From an uncultured Vampirovibrio sp. (GTDB lineage Bacteria; Cyanobacteriota; Vampirovibrionia; Gastranaerophilales; Gastranaerophilaceae): DNA of 64,000 nt. The translations under genes and the position numbers were made by a program. Below are positions 34,799 through 43,763 of the stretch, piece by piece. Location: positions 58,122 through 122,121 of the forward strand of contig CAJTXZ010000004.1 in NCBI GenBank assembly GCA_910583725.1. The letters run 5' to 3'. Below the pieces are notes generated by a model, which saw nothing but the letters and a program-made list of their open reading frames with translations, did no database searches and was not told where the DNA came from. Position 1 is the first letter of the stretch. Every line of letters starts with the position of its first letter.

Positions 34799-35926
34799 AT
34801 GAGCGAATTTCACTCTAAAATAAAAACTATAGAATGGCACAAAACCAATCAGGGAGGCTATTCTGTAATGGTTGACCAGACTAAGATTCCATATGCGTAT
34901 GAAAAAGTTGAGATAAAAACACTGAATTCCATGTATGACGCCATAAAAACAATGATAGTGCGTGGTGCGCCCGCTATAGGCATAGCAGGAGCCCACGGCT
35001 GTGCGCTTTTCGCGCTGGAGTTACTCTCAAAATACGCACCAACAGAGGATTTATGGCAAAATAATAAAACCAGTGCAAATGAAAATTTAGATGAAAATCA
35101 AAAAAAATCATTCTTTGAAGAATTGGAAGAGGGGCTAAACTACCTTAATTCCTCGCGTCCCACCGCTGTTAACCTCTCATGGGCAATAGGAGAGCAAAAA
35201 AAGGTGATTGAAAACTCTAAAACCCTTACCCTAAAAGAAGTTTGCGCTAACCTGATAAACAATGCAATTAGGCTTGAAAACGAGGATATTGAAATAAATA
35301 AAAAAATCGGAGACCACGGTGCCACAATCATTCCAAAGGGTGCAGGCATCCTAACCCATTGCAACGCAGGGGCTTTAGCAACTGTAGCATACGGAACCGC
35401 CCTTGGTGTGGTGCGAAGCGCCTTTGCAAAAGATAACACTATACAGGTTTACGCCGATGAAACAAGACCCAGAGGCCAGGGCGCAAAAATTACAACATTT
35501 GAGCTAGTTCAGGACGGCATTCCAACAACATTAATTACAGATGGCATGTGCTCATATTTTATGAGAAACAAAATGATAGATGTAGTGGTGGTTGGCGCCG
35601 ACAGGATTGCCGCAAACGGAGACACAGCAAATAAAATAGGAACCTCAACCGTCGCAATCGCAGCTAAATACTACAATATCCCCTTCTATGTTGCAGCACC
35701 AAAATCCACTATTGATTTAACAATTGAGTCCGGAAATGACATTATAATTGAACTTCGGGACGAAGAAGAAGTGACAATGGTAAATGGCAAAAGAATTTGT
35801 GCAGAAGGCGTAAAAATAATTAACCCAAGTTTTGATGTAACCGATAACGCCCTTATAGCAGGCATTATCACCGAAGATGGCATTTTTAAACCGCAAGAAT
35901 TAAAAAGCAAACTGCACAAAGACTAA
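34799..35926 (+). CDS. mtnA: Methylthioribose-1-phosphate isomerase (375 aa)
   Basis: Converts methylthioribose 1-phosphate to methylthioribulose 1-phosphate in methionine salvage. It is an eIF2B-like Rossmann fold with MIVRGAPAIGIAGAHG, the catalytic Cys in ILTHCNAGALAT, YADETRPRGQGA, VVVGADRIAANGDTANKIG with the catalytic Asp, and PFYVAAPKSTID. CAGGAG lies 12 nt before the ATG. No other salvage genes are adjacent, so it may act in a partial or dispersed pathway (such as one disposing of methylthioadenosine or 5'-deoxyadenosine by-products). Confidence 0.95.
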   Translation: MSEFHSKIKTIEWHKTNQGGYSVMVDQTKIPYAYEKVEIKTLNSMYDAIKTMIVRGAPAIGIAGAHGCALFALELLSKYAPTEDLWQNNKTSANENLDENQKKSFFEELEEGLNYLNSSRPTAVNLSWAIGEQKKVIENSKTLTLKEVCANLINNAIRLENEDIEINKKIGDHGATIIPKGAGILTHCNAGALATVAYGTALGVVRSAFAKDNTIQVYADETRPRGQGAKITTFELVQDGIPTTLITDGMCSYFMRNKMIDVVVVGADRIAANGDTANKIGTSTVAIAAKYYNIPFYVAAPKSTIDLTIESGNDIIIELRDEEEVTMVNGKRICAEGVKIINPSFDVTDNALIAGIITEDGIFKPQELKSKLHKD

Positions 35927-36087
35927 CATTTTTTCTTAAAATGGAGTATATTAAGTGTAAAAAGCGGGCTCAAAATTAAATTTCCGCTCAAATAAAACCC
36001 GCTAAAATGGCGGCATTACACCCGTAAAACACCTCAAAATGTGCGCAAAATGTGCAATAAAACTTTTAAGATAAGGAGAATAAAATT

Positions 36088-37191
36088 ATGACAAGAGAAT
36101 GCGGCAGAGTTTACAATTTTTCAGCAGGGCCGGCGGTTTTGCCCGAAGAAGTTCTAAAAACAGCAGCTGATGAGATGATGAACTATCAAAATTCAGGCAT
36201 GTCTGTGATGGAGATGTCCCACAGGTCTAAAACCTACGACAACATTATAAAAACAGCCGAAAAAGACCTAAGAGAATTAATGAATATTCCTGATAATTAC
36301 AAAGTTTTATTTTTACAAGGCGGCGCACACCTGCAGTTTTCAATGGTGCCAATAAACCTCCTAAAAGCTGATGGTACAGGCACTGCAGACTATATCGTAA
36401 CTGGCCAGTGGGCAAAAAAAGCATACACAGAGGCTCAAAAATACGGAAAAATCAACAAAGTAGCCACATCCGAGGATAAAACTTTTTCATATATCCCTGA
36501 TTGCTCAGATTTACCTATCTCAGAAGATGCCGCCTATGTCTACATTTGCGAGAACAATACAATATATGGTACAAAATTTCACACCCTGCCAAACACCAAA
36601 GGCAAAATTCTTGTGGCTGATATGTCATCATGCTTTTTATCAGAACCTGTTGATGTTACAAAATATGGCTTAATTTACGCCGGTGTTCAAAAAAACGTAG
36701 GCCCTGCTGGCGTTCAGATAGTAATAATAAGGGAAGACTTAATAAGAGAGGACCTTCCGGCCTGGTGCCCCACAATGTTAAAATACAAAACCCATGCTGA
36801 TAATGACAGTCTTTATAACACCCCTCCAGCCTATGGTATCTATGTTTGCGGCCTTGTGTTTAAGTGGCTGAAAAAAAATGGCGGCCTTGAAAAAATGAAA
36901 GAAATCAACGTAAAAAAAGCTAAAATTTTATACGATTTTCTTGATAATTCAAAACTCTTCAAAGGCACAGTAGAAAAGGATTCCCGCTCCTTAATGAACG
37001 TTCCTTTTGTAACAGGCGATGAAGCTTTAGACAAAAAATTTATTGAAGAAGCCGCAAAAGAAGGCTTGGTACAACTAAAAGGTCACAGAACAGTTGGCGG
37101 TATGAGAGCTTCTATATATAACGCCATGCCGATTGAAGGCGTTGAAGCCCTTGTAGAATTTATGAAAAAATTTGAAAAGGAAAATGCATAA
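36088..37191 (+). CDS. serC: Phosphoserine aminotransferase (367 aa)
   Basis: PLP enzyme of serine synthesis (3-phosphohydroxypyruvate to O-phosphoserine), which also serves pyridoxal phosphate synthesis in some bacteria. The family signature is clear: VYNFSAGPAVLPEEVL, MSVMEMSHRS, FLQGGAHLQFSM, the Schiff-base Lys in IYAGVQKNVGPAG and the closing VGGMRASIYNAMP. AAGGAG lies 8 nt before the ATG. A perfect 11-bp terminator follows, so it is the end of its transcript. serA is not adjacent. Confidence 0.97.
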   Translation: MTRECGRVYNFSAGPAVLPEEVLKTAADEMMNYQNSGMSVMEMSHRSKTYDNIIKTAEKDLRELMNIPDNYKVLFLQGGAHLQFSMVPINLLKADGTGTADYIVTGQWAKKAYTEAQKYGKINKVATSEDKTFSYIPDCSDLPISEDAAYVYICENNTIYGTKFHTLPNTKGKILVADMSSCFLSEPVDVTKYGLIYAGVQKNVGPAGVQIVIIREDLIREDLPAWCPTMLKYKTHADNDSLYNTPPAYGIYVCGLVFKWLKKNGGLEKMKEINVKKAKILYDFLDNSKLFKGTVEKDSRSLMNVPFVTGDEALDKKFIEEAAKEGLVQLKGHRTVGGMRASIYNAMPIEGVEALVEFMKKFEKENA

Positions 37192-37224
37192 ATTTCTTCA
37201 AAAATCTTACCAAAGAAAATACCC

Positions 37225-37259
37225 GAAAACACCTGACTTTACAGGTGTTTTCTTTTTTA
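37225..37259 (+). terminator. Terminator after serC
   Basis: GAAAACACCTG (37225-37235) and CAGGTGTTTTC (37242-37252) form a perfect 11-bp stem with a 6-nt loop, followed by TTTTTTAT. Confidence 0.92.
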
Positions 37260-37393
37260 TAAATACAAAAGTCTTGAATAAAAAAGATGTAATAGGCCGG
37301 CAAAAATTTTCTTAATCAAATCTTAATTTGCAAATAAAAACGGTGCATAATAAAATTAAATGATTAGGGATAAAGAATAGAGGAAAAAATTTT

Positions 37394-39238
37394 ATGTGCG
37401 GAATAGTAGGGTATATAGGCAAAAGAAAAGCTGTTGAGGTAATCTTAAAAGGCTTATCCCACCTGGAATACAGAGGGTATGATTCTGCAGGTGTTGCCCT
37501 TATGGCAAAAGATAAAATCAATATCTATAAGGCCGCAGGAAAATTAAACAACCTAAAAGAAATTATCTCAAAACAAAATGAGGCAGATATCAATACCCAC
37601 GCCGGAATCGGCCACACAAGATGGGCCACCCACGGCATGCCTTCTGAAATTAACGCCCACCCACACACCTGTAACTGTAAAAGCCTTGTAATAGTGCACA
37701 ATGGCATAATTGAAAACTATAAAGACCTAAAACCCGTCCTTGAAAAAAAAGGCAGCAAATTTAAATCTGAAACCGATACAGAAGTGGCAGCGCACCTTAT
37801 AGCCTATGAATTTGAAGAAAAAAAAGACCTCCTAAAGGCCGTACAGAGTGCAGTTAAAAAGCTAAAAGGCGCCTATGCATTCTCTGTTATGCACAAAACC
37901 ATGCCGGATAGAATAATCGCAGCAAGAAAAAATGCGCCGTTGATAATTGGTGTAGGCGAAGGCGAAAACTTTATAGCATCAGACATTCCGGCCGTTATTG
38001 AATACACAAAAAAAGCAATATATCTAAGTGATAATCAGGTGGCGGAAATTAAGGCAGATTCTGTTAAGATTTATGACGAAAATGACAATCTAATTCAAAA
38101 CAAGGTTGAATGCCTGCCATTTGAGCCTGTAGCTCTCTCAAAGATGGGCTATAAGCACTATATGTTAAAAGAAATCCACGAACAGCCTGATGTTGTAAGG
38201 AATATCCTGACAGATAAACTCAAAAACAAAGACGCTGAGGTAGTTTTAGACGATGTAAAACTAACCAGAGAACAGCTTAAAAAAATTAACAGAATTCAGA
38301 TTATTGCCTGCGGAACATCGCTCCACGCGGGGCTTGTGGGCAAATATGTTATTGAAGAACTGGCTAAAATTCCAACCGATGTTGAAGCATCAAGCGAATA
38401 TATTTACAGAAACACGATAGCAGATGAAAACACGCTTGTAATAGGCATTTCCCAGTCCGGTGAAACCGCTGATACAATAACTGCAATAAAACAGGCCAAA
38501 GCAAAAAATTCACACATTGCAATAATTACAAACCGAAAAGACAGCGCAATGGCAAGGCTTGCAGACAGCCTGCTTCCTATAAATGCAGGAATCGAGGTTT
38601 CCGTTGCAGCCACAAAATCATACATAGCGCAGCTTTTAAGCCTTTATCTCCTTGCAATATATCTTGCCGAAAACACAAATAAGACAAGTTCAAAAGAGCT
38701 TTCAGAAATTAAAAAAGAACTTTTAAGCCTGCCATCAAAGCTTGAAATCATCCTTAATGACACAAAAAAAGTTCAGGAAATTTCAAAAAAATATTCAAAT
38801 TCAAAAGATTTTATTTTTATTGCAAGAGGGATAAATTACCCATCAGCCCTTGAAGGAGCACTAAAACTAAAAGAAATAAGCTATATTAATGCAACAGGAT
38901 ACCCGGCAGGAGAACTAAAACATGGCCCTATTGCCATGCTTGATAACACCATGCCTGTCCTTGCAATATTAAACAAAGGCACTGTATATGATAAAATTTT
39001 ATCAAACTGTGAAGAGGCAAAGGCACGTCAGGCAAGGCTTATTGGCGTTACAAACCTGATTGATGAAAAACATAAAAACTTGTTTGATGATTTAATTTTA
39101 ATCCCTGAAATTTCAGATATGGTATCACCCGCCCTAAACATAACCGTGCTGCAGCTTTTAGCCTATCACATCTCTGAATACTTAGGAAAAGATGTTGACC
39201 AACCAAGAAACCTCGCAAAATCAGTAACTGTGGAGTAA
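37394..39238 (+). CDS. glmS: Glutamine-fructose-6-phosphate aminotransferase (614 aa)
   Basis: Makes glucosamine 6-phosphate from fructose 6-phosphate and glutamine for cell-wall and lipopolysaccharide precursors. The glutaminase domain begins with the nucleophile Cys2 (MCGIVGYIGKR) and shows HLEYRGYDSAG and HTRWATHG. Two SIS domains follow (ACGTSLHAGLVGKY, GISQSGETADT, ELKHGPIAML), and the conserved C-terminus is PRNLAKSVTVE. The length is standard. GAGG lies 11 nt before the ATG. I looked for a glmS ribozyme in the 135-bp upstream spacer and saw none. Confidence 0.98.
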   Translation: MCGIVGYIGKRKAVEVILKGLSHLEYRGYDSAGVALMAKDKINIYKAAGKLNNLKEIISKQNEADINTHAGIGHTRWATHGMPSEINAHPHTCNCKSLVIVHNGIIENYKDLKPVLEKKGSKFKSETDTEVAAHLIAYEFEEKKDLLKAVQSAVKKLKGAYAFSVMHKTMPDRIIAARKNAPLIIGVGEGENFIASDIPAVIEYTKKAIYLSDNQVAEIKADSVKIYDENDNLIQNKVECLPFEPVALSKMGYKHYMLKEIHEQPDVVRNILTDKLKNKDAEVVLDDVKLTREQLKKINRIQIIACGTSLHAGLVGKYVIEELAKIPTDVEASSEYIYRNTIADENTLVIGISQSGETADTITAIKQAKAKNSHIAIITNRKDSAMARLADSLLPINAGIEVSVAATKSYIAQLLSLYLLAIYLAENTNKTSSKELSEIKKELLSLPSKLEIILNDTKKVQEISKKYSNSKDFIFIARGINYPSALEGALKLKEISYINATGYPAGELKHGPIAMLDNTMPVLAILNKGTVYDKILSNCEEAKARQARLIGVTNLIDEKHKNLFDDLILIPEISDMVSPALNITVLQLLAYHISEYLGKDVDQPRNLAKSVTVE

Positions 39239-39287
39239 TCTTTGCCGTTTAATAATATAAAGCTTTACAACATCAAAATATAAGTTC

Positions 39288-39331
39288 AAAATGCCGGTAT
39301 ATTCAGTAATACCGGCATTTTAATTATTTTG
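39288..39331 (+). terminator. Terminator after glmS
   Basis: ATGCCGGTAT (39291-39300) and ATACCGGCAT (39309-39318) pair perfectly across an 8-nt loop and are followed by TTTAATTATTTT, with AAAA on the other side. Confidence 0.88.
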
Positions 39332-39450
39332 ACATCATAAGCCTGATTTTAGCCGGTAAAACATTAACCTATGTAACAATTCTGTTTTTTTGTACAAATT
39401 TTATTATTTTTGCACGTTATAAGAGCATAATAAAAGTGTAAATATAAAAA

Positions 39451-40383
39451 ATGAAAATAAATTACAATAATTTTATAAATACAGGCAGTATCTCTAATTC
39501 AATTACCACAAATACAAAAAATTGTGTTCCAAAAAAATCTACAGCAATACAGTTTGGCTCAGAGAAAATTTTGTCAAAAATTCCAATACATAATGTTTCT
39601 GTCAAGCAAGTTCCAATTCATAAAAACAAAATCTACTTAGAAGAATCACCCATAAATAAGTATTTTCTTGATCTGGATACTTTTTTAATAAGCGGTCTCT
39701 ACAAATGTGATGCCACAAATTATTCTTGGGCAGAAGAAATGAATAAGCTTACCTATAAAGCATCATCTCTGATTTCAAAAGACAAGCCTTTTGAATGTTT
39801 AATGGAAGCAATAGCGAACGGTATTAGCGCAATTTACAATAGGAGAGACTTTGGCAGGCTTATAAACAGCAAAAAGCCTTTTTTAATACAAAATAACAGC
39901 AGAGGAAAGGAATACCTGGATATATATTACGACAGATTAAGATTAAAATCAGAATCGGTCTACACAGGCTTTTCGCCAATTGCAAATTTCAAGATGAGAA
40001 AAGCAAACGTATGTCATATTTCAAAAAACGCCCATTCTGCAGGAATACAAATTGCGTTCCCGCAGCGCAGATTAAAAACAAACCTGGAATTAGTAAAAAA
40101 TGAATATGAAAATCTAAAATCATCAAATAATCCTTCAGTAGATGAAATCAATAAATCAAATGCAATAATACACTGGCTGATAGCACAAGAAAGCCCGTAT
40201 GAGAGAGGAAGCAATTCTATTGCAAACGTGCTAACAAAATCCATCTATCACTATTACGGAATAAAAACAGGCCCGGCAAGATACGGCTGCAGCTTTGATT
40301 TTGAAGCATTCTACAGAGATTTAAATGAATTCATTAAAATATACCCGTATTTGTTTAGAAACCCTCCAAAGAAAGTTTTATAA
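39451..40383 (+). CDS. Leader-bearing hypothetical protein (310 aa)
   Basis: The N-terminus MKINYNNFINTGSISNS ending STAIQFGSEK (about residue 38) is a clear example of the lineage leader. There is no signal peptide or membrane helix. The C-terminal third contains HWLIAQESPYERGSNSIA followed by LTKSIYHYYGIKTGP. The Y-E-R-G-S pattern with a helix behind it resembles a motif I have seen in bacterial toxin and effector tails, but I cannot name the family. The gene has its own spacer behind the glmS terminator, so it is a single unit. Function unknown. Confidence 0.7.
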   Translation: MKINYNNFINTGSISNSITTNTKNCVPKKSTAIQFGSEKILSKIPIHNVSVKQVPIHKNKIYLEESPINKYFLDLDTFLISGLYKCDATNYSWAEEMNKLTYKASSLISKDKPFECLMEAIANGISAIYNRRDFGRLINSKKPFLIQNNSRGKEYLDIYYDRLRLKSESVYTGFSPIANFKMRKANVCHISKNAHSAGIQIAFPQRRLKTNLELVKNEYENLKSSNNPSVDEINKSNAIIHWLIAQESPYERGSNSIANVLTKSIYHYYGIKTGPARYGCSFDFEAFYRDLNEFIKIYPYLFRNPPKKVL

Positions 40384-40451
40384 AAACATTTTTGGCAGAA
40401 CGAATAAGGATATGCAAGCATAAGCCCTTCGTATCAAGCTAGAAGGCAAAG

Positions 40452-41213
40452 TTAACAGCTTGTTCTCACTTTGCCGCCATTATCATTTGCAAACATCTGC
40501 GAAAATACTTTTTGCCCGTCCATTTGCCTTGAAACCGTTCTTATTTCCCCGCTTTTTGGGAAATAATAAACACTGGACGCTTCACTTGCCCCATCCTTAA
40601 CAGTTCTTTGAATTTGCGTCACAAAGCAGTCCTCGCCCATCTTTTGAACTTTCTTTGAAACAAAACCTTTTATAATATCTCCGTTATTCTTTGTGTATTC
40701 AAAAGTAGTATCCTTGCCTGCCTTGGCATTTTTTATAACTTCATTCATATTGGCCTTTTTTAGCTGAAATCCTTCACCGGATGGAAATTTTGACGGAATA
40801 AAGCTATATGTGTCTTTAAGCCTTTTAATAAGGTTTGAAGCATTCAAAAACTTGTTATCAATAAGACCAACATTTTTCTTCTCTACCGCCTCTGCCAATG
40901 TACCTATTCCAAGCATAGACTGTGTTTTAATATCAGCCACACCCTTAACAAAAGTATCCCTGCTCTTTAAAATATCACCGGGCGCCTTTGCAAGTGTATC
41001 TACCCCGCCTTTAATACTTTGCACTATTTTTCCAATATTTCCATCTATCTTTTTGGCACTTGCAGCACTTGTTTCCTTATCTAGAATTTCTCCTGTTTTA
41101 GCAGCATACTTCTCTAACTCATCCAAGCTCATTGTCTTGACGCCGGAAGTACATAATTCACCCCCATGTCCCGCAATTTTTTTTGCCCCTGCAGCAATGC
41201 CGCCTAAATTCAT
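40452..41213 (-). CDS. Lineage-specific soluble protein (253 aa)
   Basis: The start at 41213 is chosen because AGGAG lies 7 nt upstream; an ATG 15 nt further upstream lacks one. The protein begins MNLGGIAAGAKKIAGHGG, has a helical Lys/Ala-rich middle, then a C-terminal beta-rich region (TFEYTKNNGDIIKGFVSKK, ASSVYYFPKSGEIRTV) and ends in Cys. There is no leader motif, membrane helix or known domain. Four Cys are present. It converges on the leader-bearing gene at 39451. Confidence 0.65.
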   Translation of the reverse strand: MNLGGIAAGAKKIAGHGGELCTSGVKTMSLDELEKYAAKTGEILDKETSAASAKKIDGNIGKIVQSIKGGVDTLAKAPGDILKSRDTFVKGVADIKTQSMLGIGTLAEAVEKKNVGLIDNKFLNASNLIKRLKDTYSFIPSKFPSGEGFQLKKANMNEVIKNAKAGKDTTFEYTKNNGDIIKGFVSKKVQKMGEDCFVTQIQRTVKDGASEASSVYYFPKSGEIRTVSRQMDGQKVFSQMFANDNGGKVRTSC

Positions 41214-41424
41214 TTTTATTCTCCTCATTTATCTTGATAATTTTATAAAAACAAATGCGGTAAAAAAATTGCCATAAAAAATGGATAAATTTATATTAAA
41301 AAGGCTATATGAAAAGTATGGCAAAGATTTGTAAATCTGCATTCGACAAAATCTACAAACGAATGGCAATTTTTACAAAGTCATTGTTTTTATTTAATTA
41401 ACATATAACAAAATTATAAAAACA

Positions 41425-42243
41425 ATGACAATACAATTAAATAAAATTTTTCAACAGGGAGCAATATTAAAACAAACGGTTTTGCCACATATGACAAAAC
41501 CGTTCGACAATGCAGTAAAAACAATATCAAACCCTCTATTAGATACAGCTATAAAATTTCAATCTATGGCAGATACAGCTCTTATAAAGGCAGGCATTAA
41601 TATGCAGGCGCAAACAATTACAGCAGCAAAAGAAGTGCAGCCTTCCGTAAAAACAAAACCCATGCCTTTGATATTCAGGCCCGAAGAATATACAAGAAAA
41701 GAAATCAACCAAAAAATCTGGAACCTTGAAACCCTTGAAAAAAATTTGGCACCAGAGCAAAGAATAGTAAAAGACGATTATTCACCCCTTGATTATGACA
41801 GATTATACACAATTGATGAATATATACATTCAAATAAAGGCTACACAGATAATATCTGTGATTGCATAGCTGCAGTTTTATATAACAATGAAGATGCTTA
41901 TATGCTGCACCTTTGCCCGGGCAAGCACAGAAAAAAATCCCAAATAAGCCATATGCAGCAAAAAATGACGGAATTTATTAACAACCTTCAAAAAAATAAT
42001 CAAGAATGCAAGGCGTTTTTGTTTGGAGGCCACATAAACTGTAGTGAAAAGCTTCACCAAAACATTTTAGAAGTTTTAAATGCAAAAGGAATTGAGCCAA
42101 ATGAAGTTTTATATGTAAAACCAGAAATAGACGCCCCACACAGGCTTTACTATAATTTAAACGAAGGCATTATTCCTGATAATTATGCACATTTTGATTT
42201 GGATGATCTGAGCGAATGCTTTAAAACCGTAAACATTCATTAA
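41425..42243 (+). CDS. CheD-like glutamine deamidase fold protein with lineage-type N-terminus (272 aa)
   Basis: Residues ~140-255 resemble CheD, the chemoreceptor glutamine deamidase. NICDCIAAVLY (Cys145/Cys147) lies where CheD has GSCVAV with its nucleophile, YMLHLCPG (His162) where CheD has its catalytic His region, and AFLFGGHINC...LHQNILEVLNAKGI...HRLYYNLNEGII follows the CheD order IAGGA..., IGARN...L...GI, R.V.YN..TG. The first ~90 residues are an extension starting MTIQLNKIF, with IKFQS near 43 as a weak match to the leader motif. No chemotaxis gene is present in the window, so a role outside chemotaxis (for instance on another protein substrate) is likely. The assignment is by eye and needs a profile search. 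Confidence 0.55.
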   Translation: MTIQLNKIFQQGAILKQTVLPHMTKPFDNAVKTISNPLLDTAIKFQSMADTALIKAGINMQAQTITAAKEVQPSVKTKPMPLIFRPEEYTRKEINQKIWNLETLEKNLAPEQRIVKDDYSPLDYDRLYTIDEYIHSNKGYTDNICDCIAAVLYNNEDAYMLHLCPGKHRKKSQISHMQQKMTEFINNLQKNNQECKAFLFGGHINCSEKLHQNILEVLNAKGIEPNEVLYVKPEIDAPHRLYYNLNEGIIPDNYAHFDLDDLSECFKTVNIH

Positions 42244-42364
42244 ATAAAAAGCTATAGCCGGCAATATGATTTAATACTGCTATTCTTGATTTCTTTTCCA
42301 TATCATCAACATAAGTGCAAACACCCTTAAAACTAAGTAAATTATTAATAGAATCAATATTCAT
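42221..42364 (-). CDS. Hidden 47-codon leader-type ORF
   Basis: The minus-strand frame from ATG 42364 encodes MNIDSINNLLSFKGVCTYVD, a near-perfect copy of the leader (M-N-I start, Asn-rich, LLSFKG), continuing DMEKKSRIAVLNHIAGYSF and stopping at 42221. GGAG lies about 12 nt before the ATG, a long spacing. It overlaps the end of the CheD-like gene by 23 bp. It is either a real small protein like that at 29253 or the 5' remnant of a longer leader gene. Confidence 0.5.
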   Translation of the reverse strand: MNIDSINNLLSFKGVCTYVDDMEKKSRIAVLNHIAGYSFLFNECLRF

Positions 42365-42605
42365 AAGTCTGTCACTCTCCATTCAAGTTTTTAGCACCCT
42401 CTGCGCGCAAAACAGGGTAGTTATATAAAACCTATAAAAAATATTTTGCCGCTGCAGTAAATTTTATTACAAAAAATTTACAAAACAGTTCGCAAAACAG
42501 AGAACACCAGTAAAACTAATTACATTGCCCAATCTTGCCCCTTAAATCAAAAATACACCCCATTTTGCCCTAATAAGCTGATAGATATTATCTTTGGAAC
42601 TTCAC

Positions 42606-42636
42606 CAAACAAAAGGCGCCCTATTATAGGCGCCTT
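42606..42636 (-). terminator. Terminator after ddh
   Basis: AAGGCGCC (42613-42620) and GGCGCCTT (42629-42636) pair perfectly. On the minus strand the stem is followed by TTGTTTGG and lies 22 bp beyond the ddh stop. Confidence 0.75.
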
Positions 42637-42657
42637 ATTTAAATAGAATTAATAAAA

Positions 42658-43638
42658 TTACAGCATTGTCTTTCTTAATTCTTCACCTGATTTTGGACTT
42701 AAATATGCCGGTGCCACATCAAAAACGGTCTTGCAGCCTGTTTGACCTTCTTTTGCCATTTTATAAGCCGCCCTGGCATAGGCAATAAGCACACTTGATG
42801 TAAATTCTGGATTTGAATCAAGCTTTAAATTATATTCAATAATATGATTATTTTCCTTATTTAAACCGGTTTTCCCGCATCTGAATACAAAACCCCCATG
42901 GGGAATTCCTGAATGATTTTTCTTTAATTCATCCTCAGAGATAAAATGCACAGTTGTGTCATAATCAGCAAAATAGTTTGGCATATTCACAATTTCTGCC
43001 TCAACTTTTTTAGCGTCTGCGCCATCTTCTAACACTACAAAGCATTCTCTTGTGTGTTTTTCCCTTGTTGAAAGGATAGGGTTTTCACAGTTTTTCACAG
43101 CATTAAGCGCCTTATCAACAGGAATAGTGTACTGTTTCGCATCCTTAACACCCTCTATCCTTCGAATTGCATCAGAATGTCCCTGACTTACACCTCTGCC
43201 CCAGAAAGTATAGTCATTTCCCTCAGGTAAAATTGCATTTGCATACATTCTATTCAATGAAAACAAACCAGGGTCCCAGCCTACAGAAATTATACCGACT
43301 TTGCCGCCCTCTTTAGCTGCTTTATCAACATTATTAAAATGCTCTGGAATCCTTGCGTGTGTATCAAAACTGTCCACCACGTTAAATATCTTTGCATACT
43401 TTGGTGTCTGCTCCGGTAAATCAGTTGCGCTTCCGCCGCATAAAATTAATACATCAATCTTATCTTTCCAGTTTTCAATCTCGTTTACACTTAATACCTT
43501 TGCTGTTTTTGAATTTATTTTTAAACTTTCAGGGTTTCTCCTTGTAAATACCGCGCAAAGCTCCATATCAGGGTTTTGATTAACGGCTGCCTCTACTCCG
43601 CGGCCCAAATTTCCATATCCTAAAATTCCTAATTTCAT
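42658..43638 (-). CDS. ddh: meso-Diaminopimelate D-dehydrogenase (326 aa)
   Basis: NADPH-dependent enzyme making meso-diaminopimelate in one step from tetrahydrodipicolinate, for lysine and peptidoglycan. The Rossmann loop LGILGYGNLGRGVE is followed by VFTRRNPES, CGGSATDLPEQ, NVVDSFDTHARIPEH, SVGWDPGLFSLNR and FWGRGVSQGHSDAIRRI, all typical of Ddh. The start at 43638 is chosen because GTGAGG precedes it and the Rossmann fold begins immediately; an upstream in-frame start at 43674 adds a non-homologous tail. It implies a meso-DAP peptidoglycan, consistent with the LD-carboxypeptidase at 47.5 kb. Confidence 0.95.
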   Translation of the reverse strand: MKLGILGYGNLGRGVEAAVNQNPDMELCAVFTRRNPESLKINSKTAKVLSVNEIENWKDKIDVLILCGGSATDLPEQTPKYAKIFNVVDSFDTHARIPEHFNNVDKAAKEGGKVGIISVGWDPGLFSLNRMYANAILPEGNDYTFWGRGVSQGHSDAIRRIEGVKDAKQYTIPVDKALNAVKNCENPILSTREKHTRECFVVLEDGADAKKVEAEIVNMPNYFADYDTTVHFISEDELKKNHSGIPHGGFVFRCGKTGLNKENNHIIEYNLKLDSNPEFTSSVLIAYARAAYKMAKEGQTGCKTVFDVAPAYLSPKSGEELRKTML

Positions 43639-43763
43639 TAAACGCCTCACTTTTTTAAATAATTTTCTACACAAAAATTTTACAATAAAAACACAAAATA
43701 TAAGGCAATAAATTTTCTTTACATGTTTTTATATTTATACAAATAACATTTAATGGAGAAAAA

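Noticed and set aside
35937..36087. Hairpin-like AGCGGG ... CCCGCT between mtnA and serC
   Set aside because: The loop is long, the stem is short and there is no T-run, so it is not called a terminator.
37260..37393. glmS ribozyme
   Set aside because: The spacer before glmS is too short and has no matching conserved core, and no other riboswitch fold is visible.
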